A stretch of 64,000 bases of DNA, taken from positions 8,376,946 to 8,440,945 of the forward strand of contig CM053247.1 of assembly GCA_028583405.1 (NCBI GenBank). The letters run 5' to 3'. The notes under the pieces are model-generated. The model saw only the letters and a program-made list of their open reading frames with translations. It had not been told where the DNA came from and ran no database searches. Origin of the DNA: Pogonophryne albipinna. Taxonomy: Eukaryota; Chordata; Actinopteri; Perciformes; Artedidraconidae. The position numbers and the translations under genes are program-made. Positions 51,401-62,382 of the stretch are shown piece by piece. Numbering within the stretch: position 1 is the first letter of the stretch; each line of letters begins with the position of its first letter.

Positions 51401-53349
51401 CAGGGGTTCCCAACCCGGAGGTGTTACTGCCGGGCCGCGAAATAGCTGTGAATTTATCGTAATATTTGCAGAATTATAAATATATAAAAATATTTTATCA
51501 TAATATTTTTTTCAAAAAGTGTTTAATTTTCGCACCTATAGCCTACCAGTGATATTATTTCATCCAGTAGTCTAGTTAATATTTCACTAGAAAACCGTTG
51601 AAAATGGCTTTTATGATGTTCCGAGGGATTTGGCGGCTCAGCCTCTTGTGCGCACGAGAAAGTTACCGGTGCGCCAAGTAGGAAGAGGAGCGTACAGGAG
51701 ACAACCGTTTGATTGCAGACCAGTGGCGGATTTAGGATTGTAGGAGATCCGGGGCTTAGCCCAGGAGTTGTTGGGGGGGGGGGGGTGCTATTTTGTATAA
51801 GTGGGGGGTGGACCGAACATCCTTTAGGGGGGTCGTCGCCTCCTCTTGGGGGGTCCGGGGGCATGCTCCCCCGGGAAGATTTTTTTTTAAATATTGAAGT
51901 TGAAAGCATCAATCTGGTGAGAGCAACATTAACCCTACCTTAATAACACCTTAAAGGGGACAAAAGGCACTGGAGAACACTCATTAACACCCTTTAATGA
52001 AGCAAACTAATGCCTTAACTCACTCAAACAGTCGTTTACTTATTAAGGTGAAACGAATGTGCGTAGAGTTTTAAAGGATGCGGATAGTCTCACCTTGATT
52101 CTGGCGCATTGCTTATCGTTTTATAGATCTATTCTCATCCACCATCTTTGTTTGTGACGTAAAAAATGTGTAAGAGTCACGTTTCTGAATCGGACACTCT
52201 GATGCAGTCACAGCCAATCGGAGTCTGATTCAGAGGGTTGCCTGTCAGTTCCGTTGTTATGTGTACTGAAACGAGAGCCGGTATAATTCCACGCGAGAAA
52301 ACAAAATAAAAATTGGAATACGTTATTTTAGCATCTTAAAAGTAGACTGAGGTATGAAGGGTTAACGTTACATCTTAGGATAATTTTTAGTCATGTTCTG
52401 TATACATACTAACATATAAGGGTATACTTAGTGTGGTTACTCCATGTTTACTAGCTATAACATTAACGTCACATCACTCTTTTTCACTTCTTACTCAGCC
52501 AGAGTGCAGATATCACCATTAGATTCACAAACCTGAAACATCATCCATTTCTTCACTGCTGGTGATGACATTGTTGTCAGCTGCTGATACTGCTGCTGCT
52601 GCAGCTTGTGGCGCCTGCTTCGATGAAAATAACTTTCTAATATCCATAACTTTATAGGCTATTAGCTTAAAACTCGTCAGGCACTAGGAAGGATCACTTC
52701 TACTTCAGGGCAGGCTACGCAGTACGCAGGCTAATGTCCCGCAGCGGATGCCTCTCTGGTGGACTCCGGTACTGCACATTACTCCCGAGACGTTTTCAAA
52801 AAAAATAAAAACATTTTTTTTTTTTAAGTGAAACATCCGGGGCTTTTCAGAAAACATCCGGGGCTTGAGCCCAAGTAGCCACCCCCTAGCGCCGCCACTG
52901 TTGCAGACTGTTATGTTTATGTGGGGAAATGGCAGTGTATACATTATTTGAGATATATTTCAAACTCTGAGTTCAGGGGAGCTATTTATTTAAGCACCGG
53001 ATTGGCAAAACAGGAGAGTAAACCAGTCTGCCTTGATCTATGAATTCATGTCCGGGACTCTCACGGTATCTGCTGCCCACAGCTGTTTTATAGAAGGAAC
53101 ACCTCCTTCACTTCATAAAATGGCTGCAGCATCAGGAGGCAGCGGGACGTGTACTCCGCCTCTGAGAAGTGCAGCACCAGCGGGTAAAGATGTGCCTTTT
53201 TACGCACCGCCTTCGCTGTGTTTACCTTCATCAGAACAGCGAGTGACTGCAGGGTGCTACGTGTTAACCACACACACACCTCTACACACATCGAACTTCC
53301 CGATTACTCCCCCTTTTATTAGTTTTTAAGGAGATGTCCAGTCACCAAG

Positions 53350-53404
<55 letters not shown>

Positions 53405-53996
53405 ATTTGTTTTCAAATGACCATGAACAGTAATTTACACATTTACACACATCTGGCTAACTCCATATACGGGTTTTCCCAAAAGAAGTTTAATCTTTAT
53501 TATCTCGATGTAGTGCTAAATGCTGTCAGAGTGCACCGGAACGAACGACACTATCATAATATCTTCTGAAAACAAATGCCAATGTCTGTCACACACACAC
53601 ACACACACACACCCTGGCGACCGGACATCTCCTTCATAATGCGCCTTTTCCTCGTTTTCCCAGCATTCACTGGATTATCCGTAAATCATACAAACAAAAC
53701 CAAAACGTTGATTTATCTGTTTTCCCGTTTTGGTTTAAAAACTGAATAACGTCGGATTTTTGGTTTTCCGTTTGTCCGAAAAACCAAAAAACGACACCGG
53801 TTCTTTTTTAAACGTTGTTAATGTTTTGGATGCATATTGTTCTAGTATTTGTTCAGGCTGTTACATACAATTAGCCTCTGTTGCTACCTGCTGGTGGTGA
53901 GTAAATATTAAAATCAGTTCAAATTGACAACCGGTCCGCGATTTTTTTTTTTATGGATCTGCCGGTCCTTGGCACAATAAAGGTTGGGAACCCCTG
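51401..53996. mobile_element. hAT-like element, copy 2 (TIR CAGGGGTTCCCAACC, 8-bp TSD)
   Basis: Ends CAGGGGTTCCCAACC and GGTTGGGAACCCCTG, flanked by ATTTAAAT (51393-51400 and 53997-54004). Same family as 18837-19893. It contains element E4 and (GT)n at 53353-53402. No intact transposase. Confidence 0.9.
51721..52900. mobile_element. hAT element E4 (TIR CAGTGGCGG, 8-bp TSD)
   Basis: Ends CAGTGGCGG and CCGCCACTG, flanked by TTGCAGAC (51713-51720 and 52901-52908). The related copy at 18837-19893 has a single TTGCAGAC (19173-19180), an empty site. The shared E-block is at 51797-51920. Confidence 0.92.
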
Positions 53997-54264
53997 ATTT
54001 AAATAATATTTTGAAACCACTTTTTCAACAACTTTATATACATTTTGTCTCAAGACAAGTACATACAACAAGTGCATGTTTTCGCTTTTTTTTTATATGG
54101 GTGACATGAAATGTCCTCCAGTTCTGGAATGACCCAGTAGTTGCACTTCCTAAGGCTGTACTTGGAAATACGTGTAATGCCATTCAATTGCTAGAAAGCC
54201 TCAATACCTTTAATAATTTAAACAGTTTTACTTTTTGATTGCAAACATCTTCATGTAAAAGTGT

Positions 54265-54336
54265 GGCTCGTTGGTCTAGGGGTATGATTCTCGCTTTGGG
54301 TGCGAGAGGTCCCGGGTTCAAATCCCGGACGAGCCC
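54265..54336 (+). tRNA. tRNA-Pro (anticodon TGG)
   Basis: A 72-nt cloverleaf. Acceptor stem GGCTCGT pairs perfectly with ACGAGCC. The anticodon stem CTCGC/GCGAG encloses the loop TTTGGGT with anticodon TGG at 54297-54299. The T arm contains GGTTCAAATCC (B box) and the D arm has TGGTCTAGGGG (A box). No CCA is encoded, as expected for eukaryotes. No TTTT terminator appears in the next 60 bp; the nearest T-run is TTTGTT at 54341. It lies 129 bp right of a transposon end. Confidence 0.95.
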
Positions 54337-54940
54337 ACCGTTTGTTAAAAGTTACTACATTTATACATCGCATGGTTTCTGAACACGATGTTCTTTCTCA
54401 CCACTTATATAATACTTCTAAGATTAATATGATAAGACCATGGGTTAGACTTGTATACAGTAACAAGTATCCGCATACGTGGCACTGAGTATATCCAAGC
54501 CAACCAGAAGTAGGTCAAGTCTTTGAACATTTCTCAATAAAACATTTCTCTTACTCTGTTTAGCAAACAATAAAAAAACGTATTAAGACTCCTGAAATAA
54601 TCGGAAACATTTAAAAATGTGTACGGTATTTGTTATAGCATACATCTCCCTTGTTCACGGTTATGTCTAACCTATACAGTGTATGTTTCCTTTTTATGTT
54701 GTGATCTTTAAGGATAATTTTCATTGTCGAACAAGTCTATGGTTGTTTCATGTATAAATGCAATGGTTTAAAGTGCTGTTTTTCAATATGATAACACATT
54801 ATATTTAAAATAAATACATTTAATGTGTTTTTATATTTGTAATCTGCCCAATGGAAAGCAATTTACTTAAAACGTGTGGTCTTGCAATACTCGCTATCGG
54901 CCAGGAGAGGGAGATAAAGCCGTTTGCAAAACCTGGAGGT
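54337..54940. other. Intergenic, no feature seen
   Basis: AT-rich sequence between the tRNA gene and the candidate first exon. Nothing recognised. Confidence 0.4.
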
Positions 54941-55168
54941 GTCTGTCTACGTCACCAGCCGGCATGACCCCTACATCCTCCACGCTGCTGCTGCTGAGAT
55001 GTGATTGAATGGGAGGACAAATCTGTCCGTCTGTCAATGAGTGAACGTACCAAGAGACATTTTATTTGCCCGTGTGACACTTCTGGTCTTGTCAGAAAAA
55101 AAGAGAGGACGCTAACTGCTCAGAGGAGTGGACGTCAAGCTGTTTTCTGCCCTCAACAGCATCACCGG
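54940..55168 (+). promoter_or_regulatory. Candidate untranslated first exon of an unidentified gene
   Basis: A locally GC-richer stretch with CACGCTGCTGCTGCTGAGA ends in a near-perfect donor ACCGG|GTAAGC at 55169. It has no convincing reading frame, so it may be a 5' UTR exon of a plus-strand gene lying right of the window. The start position is a guess. Confidence 0.35.
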
Positions 55169-55764
55169 GTAAGCTAATTGTCACGGCTAATAGGAAGAAG
55201 CCGGCTGGTGTTATGGCTCTTCCTTAGCTAGCTAACTGTAACCGGCTCCCCGTGAGACGTATATTCAAATATCAGGTTTCTCGCACTTGGTTAGCTTAGT
55301 CGAGCGTGGTTGAGTCAAGACTTGCTATAGAAGCTAACCTAAGGTAGCTAAAGAAAGACTAAAATTATCTTGCTCATTTACTTGTATCCATCATTCGGTG
55401 TTTTACTATTGTGAAAATACAAATCAAAAATAGTGCGAAGGCAAACTTGTGGGTGTAAAGGCGAGATATAGGGAAAGCTTTCAATGGGTAATCCTCTATT
55501 CAAAGCATAGTATAATTTAGGGTAGGTTAGTGTTTTATGCACCCCTTAAAATCATTCCTGTTTTTGATGGGGAAGGAGCAATCAGATAATTTACTTTACA
55601 ATAATGCCACTCTGTCAACATACTAATAGGAGGAAAAACCCTGCATTCAAAACATGACTTAAGTCAGTATGTATCAGTAGAATGCAGCCTACATAAAGGA
55701 TCAAAGCTATTTATTGTACAGTATGTGGTCCCTGTCAGTATTTTACGATATGTTTATTTGTTAT

Positions 55765-56235
55765 CATCAAAGGTGGAAGAAGTATTCAGATCTTGTATTT
55801 GATTAAAATGTCCTGCAATCAAAATATACTTAAAGTACACAAAGTAGAAGTACTCAATATGCAGATCGTCCCATTTCATAATAATATATATTTTGATTTT
55901 AATTATTGATGCATTAAAGTGTTCTCAAAGCTGGTAAAGGTGCAGTTAGTTTGAATGACTTTATATACTGCAGGGTAGCTGTTGAGTTCTACTCCGGTGG
56001 AACTAAAGTCTGATTTAAGTGTTTATTATATTTCACATCATTAATCCAAATCTGCAAATTAACTAAAAGTATTCAATAAATGTAGTGGAGTAAAAGTACA
56101 CGATTTACCTCTAAATTGTAGTGGGATAGAAGTACTAAGTTGCATAATATCGAAACACTTAAGGAAAATACAAATCCCTTATAATTGTACTTAAGCACAG
56201 TGCTTGAGTAAAGTTTACTTAACATCACTGGTTAT
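55765..56235. repeat. AAGTAC-type fish interspersed element
   Basis: Starts AAGGTGGAAGAAGTATTCAG ATC and ends GTGCTTGAGTAAAGTTTACT TAACATCACTGG, with repeated AAAGTA and GTACTTAA motifs. It is related to the sequence beside the minisatellite at 1-2285. Confidence 0.6.
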
Positions 56236-56599
56236 TATTATAAATGCTGCATTAATGTATATGTTGCATTTTACTGCTACAAATGTTAAAGGTTGTGTTT
56301 TTTTATTTTTAATATACTATTGTGTAGTTTAATATACAGCAATGTATCATAATCTATATATTGTTTAGCCTAAGAAATTAAGTATTGTTTAAGCACATAA
56401 GGGAATACTTTACACATGCTTAGTTACATTCCAACACTGTCTGATTTTGAAACAGTCAGCATAATTATAAAGAAATCTCAGTCATCTGACAGCCTTCCTG
56501 TGGTCTCTGTAGTGGTGAGAAAAGGGCTCAAATCCCTGAGGAGAACTAGCAATCATGGTTCAGATTCAGATGACCATGATAAACCTAGAACAGTCATTT

Positions 56600-56697
56600 G
56601 TTTCTTCCAGGTCTATGCAATGGAAGATTTAAGATACAAAGGTGCTCTATTTTGCTCGTTTTCAGGTTCATGTTTGTATGTAGTGTCTATACTCTGA
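56600..56697. repeat. Teleost interspersed repeat fragment
   Basis: TATTTTGCTCGTTTTCAGGT TCATG, inverse of the 50040-50135 repeat. Short fragment. Confidence 0.5.
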
Positions 56698-56964
56698 CTA
56701 GGGGTGTAACGGTTCACAAACATTTCGGTTCGGTACGTTTTCGGTAGAGCAGAAAAAATGATCACAAAACATGAAATATTTTTTGGTTTTTTAATATTAT
56801 TATTAAACTGTGAATATTCACTCAAATACAAAATATAATAAAATAAACATTAATGTGCAGCATTTCGATGAACTGAAATAATCTGTATTTGAACTGTACT
56901 AGTACCTAAGCAGCCAGTTAGACATTATGACTTGCTTGTCATTGTATTTTCATGTTTGTTTAAA

Positions 56965-57135
56965 GAAAGATGAACTTGTCCACATTGCTTGCCGAAAGGG
57001 CAGATCTGCTCGCACTAACAATGTCTCCTGCTGTGGAGAACACCCTCTCGCTAGGGACAGAGGTAGCAGATACAGCCAGGTAGCGCTTTGCTAACATGGC
57101 AACATAAGGATATTTGGCCATTTGTAATAGCTTTG
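56965..57135 (-). pseudogene. hAT C-terminal dimerisation domain fragment
   Basis: Minus-strand frame KYPYVAMLAKRYLAVSATSV, PSERVFSTAGDIVSASRSAL. PSERVFSTAG is the hallmark of the hATC domain. It is out of frame with the BED piece just upstream, with TGA between them. Confidence 0.85.
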
Positions 57136-57137
57136 GC

Positions 57138-57449
57138 TCAGTCTGAACTTTTTGCGAGTGGTGGAGGCTTACATGCTAGTGGGAGTTGGGTTTGCACTTC
57201 AGTCTTTTTTCTTTTGGTACCGGTGATATTCACGTTCGGGTGATGCCTTTTCAAATGAGTGTGCAAGTTTGATGTATTGCCAGCCGCGTAACCAATTTTA
57301 GTTGAACAATGCCGACAAACAGCTTTGGTTCGGTCCACCTGTCTTTGTCCGTCATCCTTGTACGTAACTGCGAAACCAAAATGTTCCCAAACCAGAGACT
57401 TCAATGATGCTGGAGGATTTTTGAGCTCAACTTGATCTGCGTTCGCCAT
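57138..57449 (-). pseudogene. BED-finger N-terminus of hAT (ZBED-like) transposase
   Basis: A 103-codon frame, MANADQVELKNPPASLKSLV then WEHFGF, AVCRHCSTKIGYAAGNTSNL and HTHLKRHHP. These are the BED zinc finger's W/F signature, C-x2-C and H-x4-H. It then stops at SSD. Part of the element at 56701-57700, not a host gene. Confidence 0.85.
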
Positions 57450-57720
57450 TTCGACAGTTCCTCAAATTACTGACTACATATGAACGCATCCCTGTGACCA
57501 GGTCTCATAGTATGCCTCTCGTCCAATGAAATGACTTGGTCGCTCTATGACGCCTTGAACCCAATGTGAGCAAATTACACTGAACGCTGCGACGCAGCAC
57601 CTGAGATTACTTCCAAAAAGTTGTTCACGTTCTCAATTTTTTACGTTTAACGTTATATTCGTTCACACGTGTACCGAACCGAAGGGCCCGTACCGAATAA
57701 TTTCGGTGGAAAAGGGAAAA

Positions 57721-58420
57721 CCCCCCAAAGCAAAATAGTGCCCTTTTTAAGAAGGAACTCTTAAGTCCTTGGCTCTTCCAACAATGCAACAATTTACTTG
57801 TATATATAATTTGTAGAGCCTTCTTTATGGAATTGGTTTCAAACCACAGAAAAGCCCTACAAATACATTTGCAGCTTGAGCAATACTGTAATCGGTATCA
57901 AAACTGAAATGTTTGCCATTTCAAGAAGAGCTGAGATTTAGGGTGTTGGTAATCAGTTATGTATTCATTTTTTTTTTAAACTGCTCCTGTTGGATGAATG
58001 TAACTAGTCAAAATAACCAAAAGTATCCTTCAAATGTATTTCAGAACTGTACAATTGTAAAACAAATTAAAACTGACACTTCATAACTGTTCTCAGGTGC
58101 AGGAAGTAGGTTACATGTGCCCTGTGGCTTTCTGCTTCCTGGTCTCTGACCTCTAAGCTGACCTCTGGGTAAAAGTGAGGGGTTGAGACAAACCAAGTCA
58201 TGTTGGAACCCTTTAATTGATGGTGAATGGTGCCTTGTTGTACACTCAGGATGAGTAGACAATTCGTTAAGTGAACCCCGACATCATGCCCGTAGCCATC
58301 CTTCTCTCATCTAATGATAGTCTTGGTTTGTGATATCAGCCTGAGGACTTAGCAATAATTATGGGCCTTGGGTGAAGGTGGATGAGTCGATGCTCAGGTG
58401 AACATCCCCCTGCTCTAACG
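57721..58420. other. No feature seen
   Basis: AT-rich, no recognisable repeat ends or exons. Confidence 0.35.
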
Positions 58421-58421
58421 G

Positions 58422-58430
58422 TATATAAAG
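58422..58430 (+). promoter_or_regulatory. Candidate TATA box
   Basis: TATATAAAG about 30 bp before a purine-rich stretch (AGTGGAGAGCACAGATG), and 130 bp before a consensus splice donor. Together these look like an alternative TATA promoter. Confidence 0.4.
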
Positions 58431-58451
58431 TGAACCCTGATGAAACAGTGG

Positions 58452-58560
58452 AGAGCACAGATGTGAGAGACGAACCACACTCTCTCTAAGGAACATATTG
58501 CTCTAAATTGTGAGGGAACAAGCGAGGGACTGCTGCCGTTTGTGTCCTTAATCATAAAAG
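58452..58560 (+). other. Candidate untranslated exon
   Basis: From the expected start after the TATA box to the donor AAAAG|GTAGGC at 58561. No long reading frame. The paired TATA box and donor are the only evidence. Confidence 0.35.
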
Positions 58561-58715
58561 GTAGGCAATGCTTTATCCGGGTTCAATAGTGCTGTTTTTT
58601 CCTACATTTTAACTTGCTAGATTTACTAGATTCGTGAGCCCAATGTGCTATTTAACATGCCTTGCTTTATGCTTTAGAATGATCAGACATGTTTCTTTTC
58701 TGATACTGACACCAG

Positions 58716-58803
58716 AACAGCTGAGAGGAGCACTAAGGAGAGTAACCACAGCTGGGGTCTGATTCTGAGTCGACTTCCACACACGTGGCACTTTGAGAAC
58801 TAG
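58716..58803 (+). other. Candidate second untranslated exon
   Basis: Bounded by CTGACACCAG| (58706-58715) and AACTAG|GTAATA (donor at 58804). GC content is higher than in the flanks. May belong with the exon at 58452-58560. Confidence 0.3.
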
Positions 58804-59164
58804 GTAATAACTGTCATATTTGTTAAGGGGATATGTAGGTGCTGCAGATAGTTAAACACATTCTGTTGAATTTAAGGGTGGGATCACCACACCTATCGAA
58901 TAAATAATCATGATATCCATTTCAAAAGATGCTCTGTGTCTTGTCAGTTAGCTGAATATCTTTGTGTTTTTGGCAAAACATGAACTGACACATTTTTCTG
59001 AAATTTCGGAGAACAAACTATGAATATAGAAAGAAATCTACCAGTTGAATAATCTATAAAGAAATTCATTTTAAAATGCAGGCTTAAATACTTTTCGTGG
59101 TTGCTGACTTTTTTGATGAAATAAGTTGTAATGTGGTAGCCTCTTCCACCTCAAATGCGTCCAC
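58804..59164. other. No feature seen
   Basis: AT-rich sequence before the MITE at 59165. Confidence 0.35.
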
Positions 59165-59878
59165 TTATGGCGCATTTCCACTACAGCGCGGTTTAAGCGT
59201 GCCGTGCCATGCACGGCCCGTTTTGGTTGCGTTTCCACTTGGCGTAGTTCCGGCTAGCGGGTACTATTTCACAGTTTTTCTGGCCGCATAAAATCAAGGT
59301 TCTTAGCGGGCCAACAACCAGGCTGAGTATGCTAAACTAGAGAGAGAATCGCTGGTAAGGGGACTACAACTACAACAAAATGAACATATTTGATGTGTTT
59401 TAATTGTAATACACGTGTCAAAATGATGCCGAAGTAACAACATACTGATACCGGTTAGTAAAAACCATGAATTAATGCTTTGACAAGTCTGCAGACAGAC
59501 GGCAGGCGAAAAACCTTTTAAAATGTGTGTTTTCGCAGTATATGCTCCGACCGTCCACACTCAGAACAACGGCCTATACAGACATAAATAAACCAGCGAC
59601 ACAGACAGTCTGTGGTTTGTACTTGTTTAACTTTTGTCTAGTTTCTGAACAGATATGAGGAGCTGTGAGCTCTGTGTGCTAACAGCTAACGGCTGATGTT
59701 GTTTTTCTGTGGTTCTCATTGAAGATGACGTCATGGCTCCGCCTACACTGCGTTACTATAGTTACTGCCCCAGCTACTAAACTGTGATGGAAACGCAGCA
59801 TAAAGTGAGCCAGTCCTAACAAGGCCTAACTATACTGTACTAAGGCGAGCGAGGCCCTGCAATGGAAATGCGCCATTA
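59165..59878. mobile_element. Compact MITE (copy B, empty-site reference)
   Basis: Starts TTATGGCGCATTTCCACTAC and ends CAATGGAAATGCGCCATTA. At 714 bp it matches, inverted, the host portion of the element at 36261-41528, and has single unfilled copies of both insertion sites seen there. Confidence 0.85.
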
Positions 59879-59983
59879 AGAGAAACTTGTTTTGATCCAT
59901 AAGATTGTGTCTTTACTTTATTCCTCTTGCGCCAGTCTTTTTCTATTTATGTATTACATAAACATCTGATTATTTAGTATCCA

Positions 59984-60811
59984 GGGCCCAGGAGTTCAAA
60001 ACTTTTAATCCCTATCTGATCAGATCAGATTTGGATTTTGGGGAGTTCAAAACCAAACAACAGGATTAGGATCACTTTAATATCCGATCAGATCAGGAAA
60101 TCTTATCCAAGCTTTAATCTGGATCAAATCTTCAAAACGGGTAGTTCAAACCGACAACACAGGATTGGGATCAGTTTGATCCCAAACAACTGGATTATCC
60201 TGATCCCACCAGAGGGGTGGATTTCCAGTGGATTACCAGAGCAAAATGTACTGTACCATTTATTTATTTTTTAGTTTCAATATAAATAAGATGGCAAAGT
60301 TTGTTAACTGAAATAATACACAATTTTTAGCCTTCATGGCAAATCAATTTTATTTTTCATTTTTTGGTCACGTTTGTGGTGGCCTATTTTGTTTTCAACC
60401 AAATGTTGATGACATAACTGTTTATGCTCATGAAAGTATCACAACAAAGATTGTCAATCACAAATGTAATTTAGATTAAAGAAAAAATATCTTCAACAAA
60501 AAAAAGTCCATCATCTGTCATCACCTTTCAAAAGTAATTGCGGACAATAGATGTCTCTGCAATGTGGTCTCTTGTCTTCCTTGTATTATTTTTCATGTCC
60601 ACTAGATGGAGATCGGTAGGATTAAAGCACTGATATTCAGGATCTAGTCATCTTGAAAAATTGTAATCTGGATCCGGCTGATCCTATCCTGAATTGCTTT
60701 GAACTCCAGGGACAAAATCTGTCCGACTTGTCTGATCCTGGATCACAAAAAATGGGATTTCAAAATCTGATCGGATCTGATTGAGATGAAAAGTTTTGAA
60801 CTCCTGGGCCC
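59984..60811. mobile_element. DNA element with GGGCCCAGGAGTTCAAAAC TIRs
   Basis: Left GGGCCCAGGAGTTCAAAACT TTT and right AAAAGTTTTGAACTCCTGGG CCC are an inverted pair. Internally rich in GATCAGATC, GGATCA and GGATTTT motifs in both orientations. 828 bp, no transposase, no clear duplication. Superfamily not assigned. Confidence 0.75.
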
Positions 60812-62382
60812 AGAAGACAAAGCAATGTCTTTGGGCTACATTAATTTAAATGCATTTGAGGTGTACTCACAGTCCACTTTTAGCTTGACTTTATGTGGCG
60901 ATGACTGTACTAAAGGTGTTTGGTTCAAAGTTTTGCATTTTTTGCTTTATTCATCCACTTGTATACGCCACTGAATTGTTTTAAAGAGAATTCATTTCAT
61001 TGCAGGGGAATTCAATCAAGATTCTGACCAAAGGCAAGTTGAGTTTAGTTTTGCTGTAGACATGTACGCAAAAACACTGTACACCCTTCACCTGCTACCA
61101 AAGTAGTACACAGCAGGTTGACACATTTTTAGTACAGAGAAATGTGCCAAGTTTATATCAGCCCTTTTATCAGTCATAGATTGCTTCGCCTTGAGGGAAA
61201 CTCCTTTTCTTTAGACATAATGGTGAACTGATAAGCAGCTCTAAATAAAACGACACTTTTCCAAGATACATATAGAAGCTAAATTATTCTCATTTGTTGA
61301 AAGGTGTTTGTCTTGAGTGGTGGCGATTTGTTTGCTTTTATATCCTGGCAAGTGCAGAAAGTGGTCCCTCGTGCACCTAATTTTTTTTCTAATCTCTTTT
61401 TTCCATGTGGCGTTCACAGGCTGGTGGATAAGTGTTTGAATTGTCTGCGTCTCCTGCCTCAGCTCCTGATAGACTTGTGACCAATCAAGAGCTTTCTCAG
61501 GCAGGCGGTGATGATGGCAAGGGAACATTCTCTTGTGTGACGACGATGTGACGCTAATTCTGATAACACTGTTGTTTGCCTGATGAAGCCTAATCACCAC
61601 ACGTGCTAATTCACTCAAATTCGGTGCTCAGACTTCCTGGTGACAATGGTGATGAAAGTCAAATATGTTTGTCTACCACCTTTTCTTTCTTTATTACATC
61701 CTAGCTCGTGGCTTGTCTAGCAGTCGCCTGTTTTGTTTGTGGTTTCTTATCTGACAGCAACGTCATGGTGACTTTATAAGAATAGTGACATATTTTAAAG
61801 GCTGAGCAGAGTAAAACCATCTGCCTGCCTCTGGGAATTGAATCCAGCAGACTGTGACCAAGCATTTTCCTGTCCTTCTCTACCCTCTTTAGAATAGTGC
61901 AGGAATGAGTCTTAAAACCCGGAAACGAGTCTGGATTTTTTCAATTTAGGGCTCCCTTGTGTGGAAGTCAACTTTTCTTGAACGTGTTTTTGGTTAGAAG
62001 CCTGAAAGAAGGGCTGTGCTTAGCACAAGGTTATGACATGTTCAAGTTTTGCCCTACGAAAAAATACCCACTGGGGAATGTCTGAAGCTTTTCTGTGTTG
62101 TAAAAAACAGGGATAGCTAACAAGTGGCTAATTGACACTATACTACTCAACGTCATCACGCAGAACACAAGTCCGCCTTTAGCTTAGCGGTGTTGATTTG
62201 AAGTCATGCGGCCGTGAGGTTGTTTATAACATAATGTTAGCTATTTACTATTGGCGATTTACGCTTCAAATGTAATAAAAGGGATGCTAATATGTGGAAG
62301 AATCCTGCTGCACAATACGTAAGCATCATAAAGGTGTGCCAAATATCTTATCTTCTGAAATATTCCAAAATCCATTGGATCA
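60812..62382. other. No gene supported
   Basis: AT-rich. A 125-codon minus-strand frame (61241-61618; contains ALDWSQVYQELRQETQTIQT) is the only notable open frame. I do not recognise it, and it has no splice, promoter or homology support. Confidence 0.35.

Larger units (their letters stand above)
50577..54135. mobile_element. Outer DNA transposon, about 25-bp TIRs, holding two nested hATs
   Basis: Left GGGTCATTCCAGAATTGGAG GACA and right TGTCCTCCAGTTCTGGAATG ACCC are inverted with one mismatch; AGTA is at both borders. Inside, AACAGGGTTGA motifs recur (about 50770, 50785, 50965, 51148). Without its inner insertion (51401-53996) it is about 955 bp with no transposase. Superfamily not assigned. 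Confidence 0.8.
56701..57700 (-). mobile_element. Deleted hAT element (BED finger joined to hATC domain)
   Basis: Left end AGGGGTGTAACGGTTCACAA. The right end contains GTACCGAACCGAAG and GTACCGAATAATTTCGGT but no clean matching terminus. On the minus strand it encodes a transposase N-terminus (57138-57449) followed directly by the C-terminal dimerisation domain (about 57135-56965). The whole RNase-H-like catalytic core is missing. Confidence 0.8.

Noticed and set aside
53033..53329. 98-codon plus-strand frame
   Set aside because: It is inside the hAT copy 2, and the matching part of copy 1 (about 19340) is not conserved as a frame.
57138..57449. Host ZBED gene
   Set aside because: It lies in a hAT element with a directly adjacent hATC remnant, a stop codon and no catalytic region.
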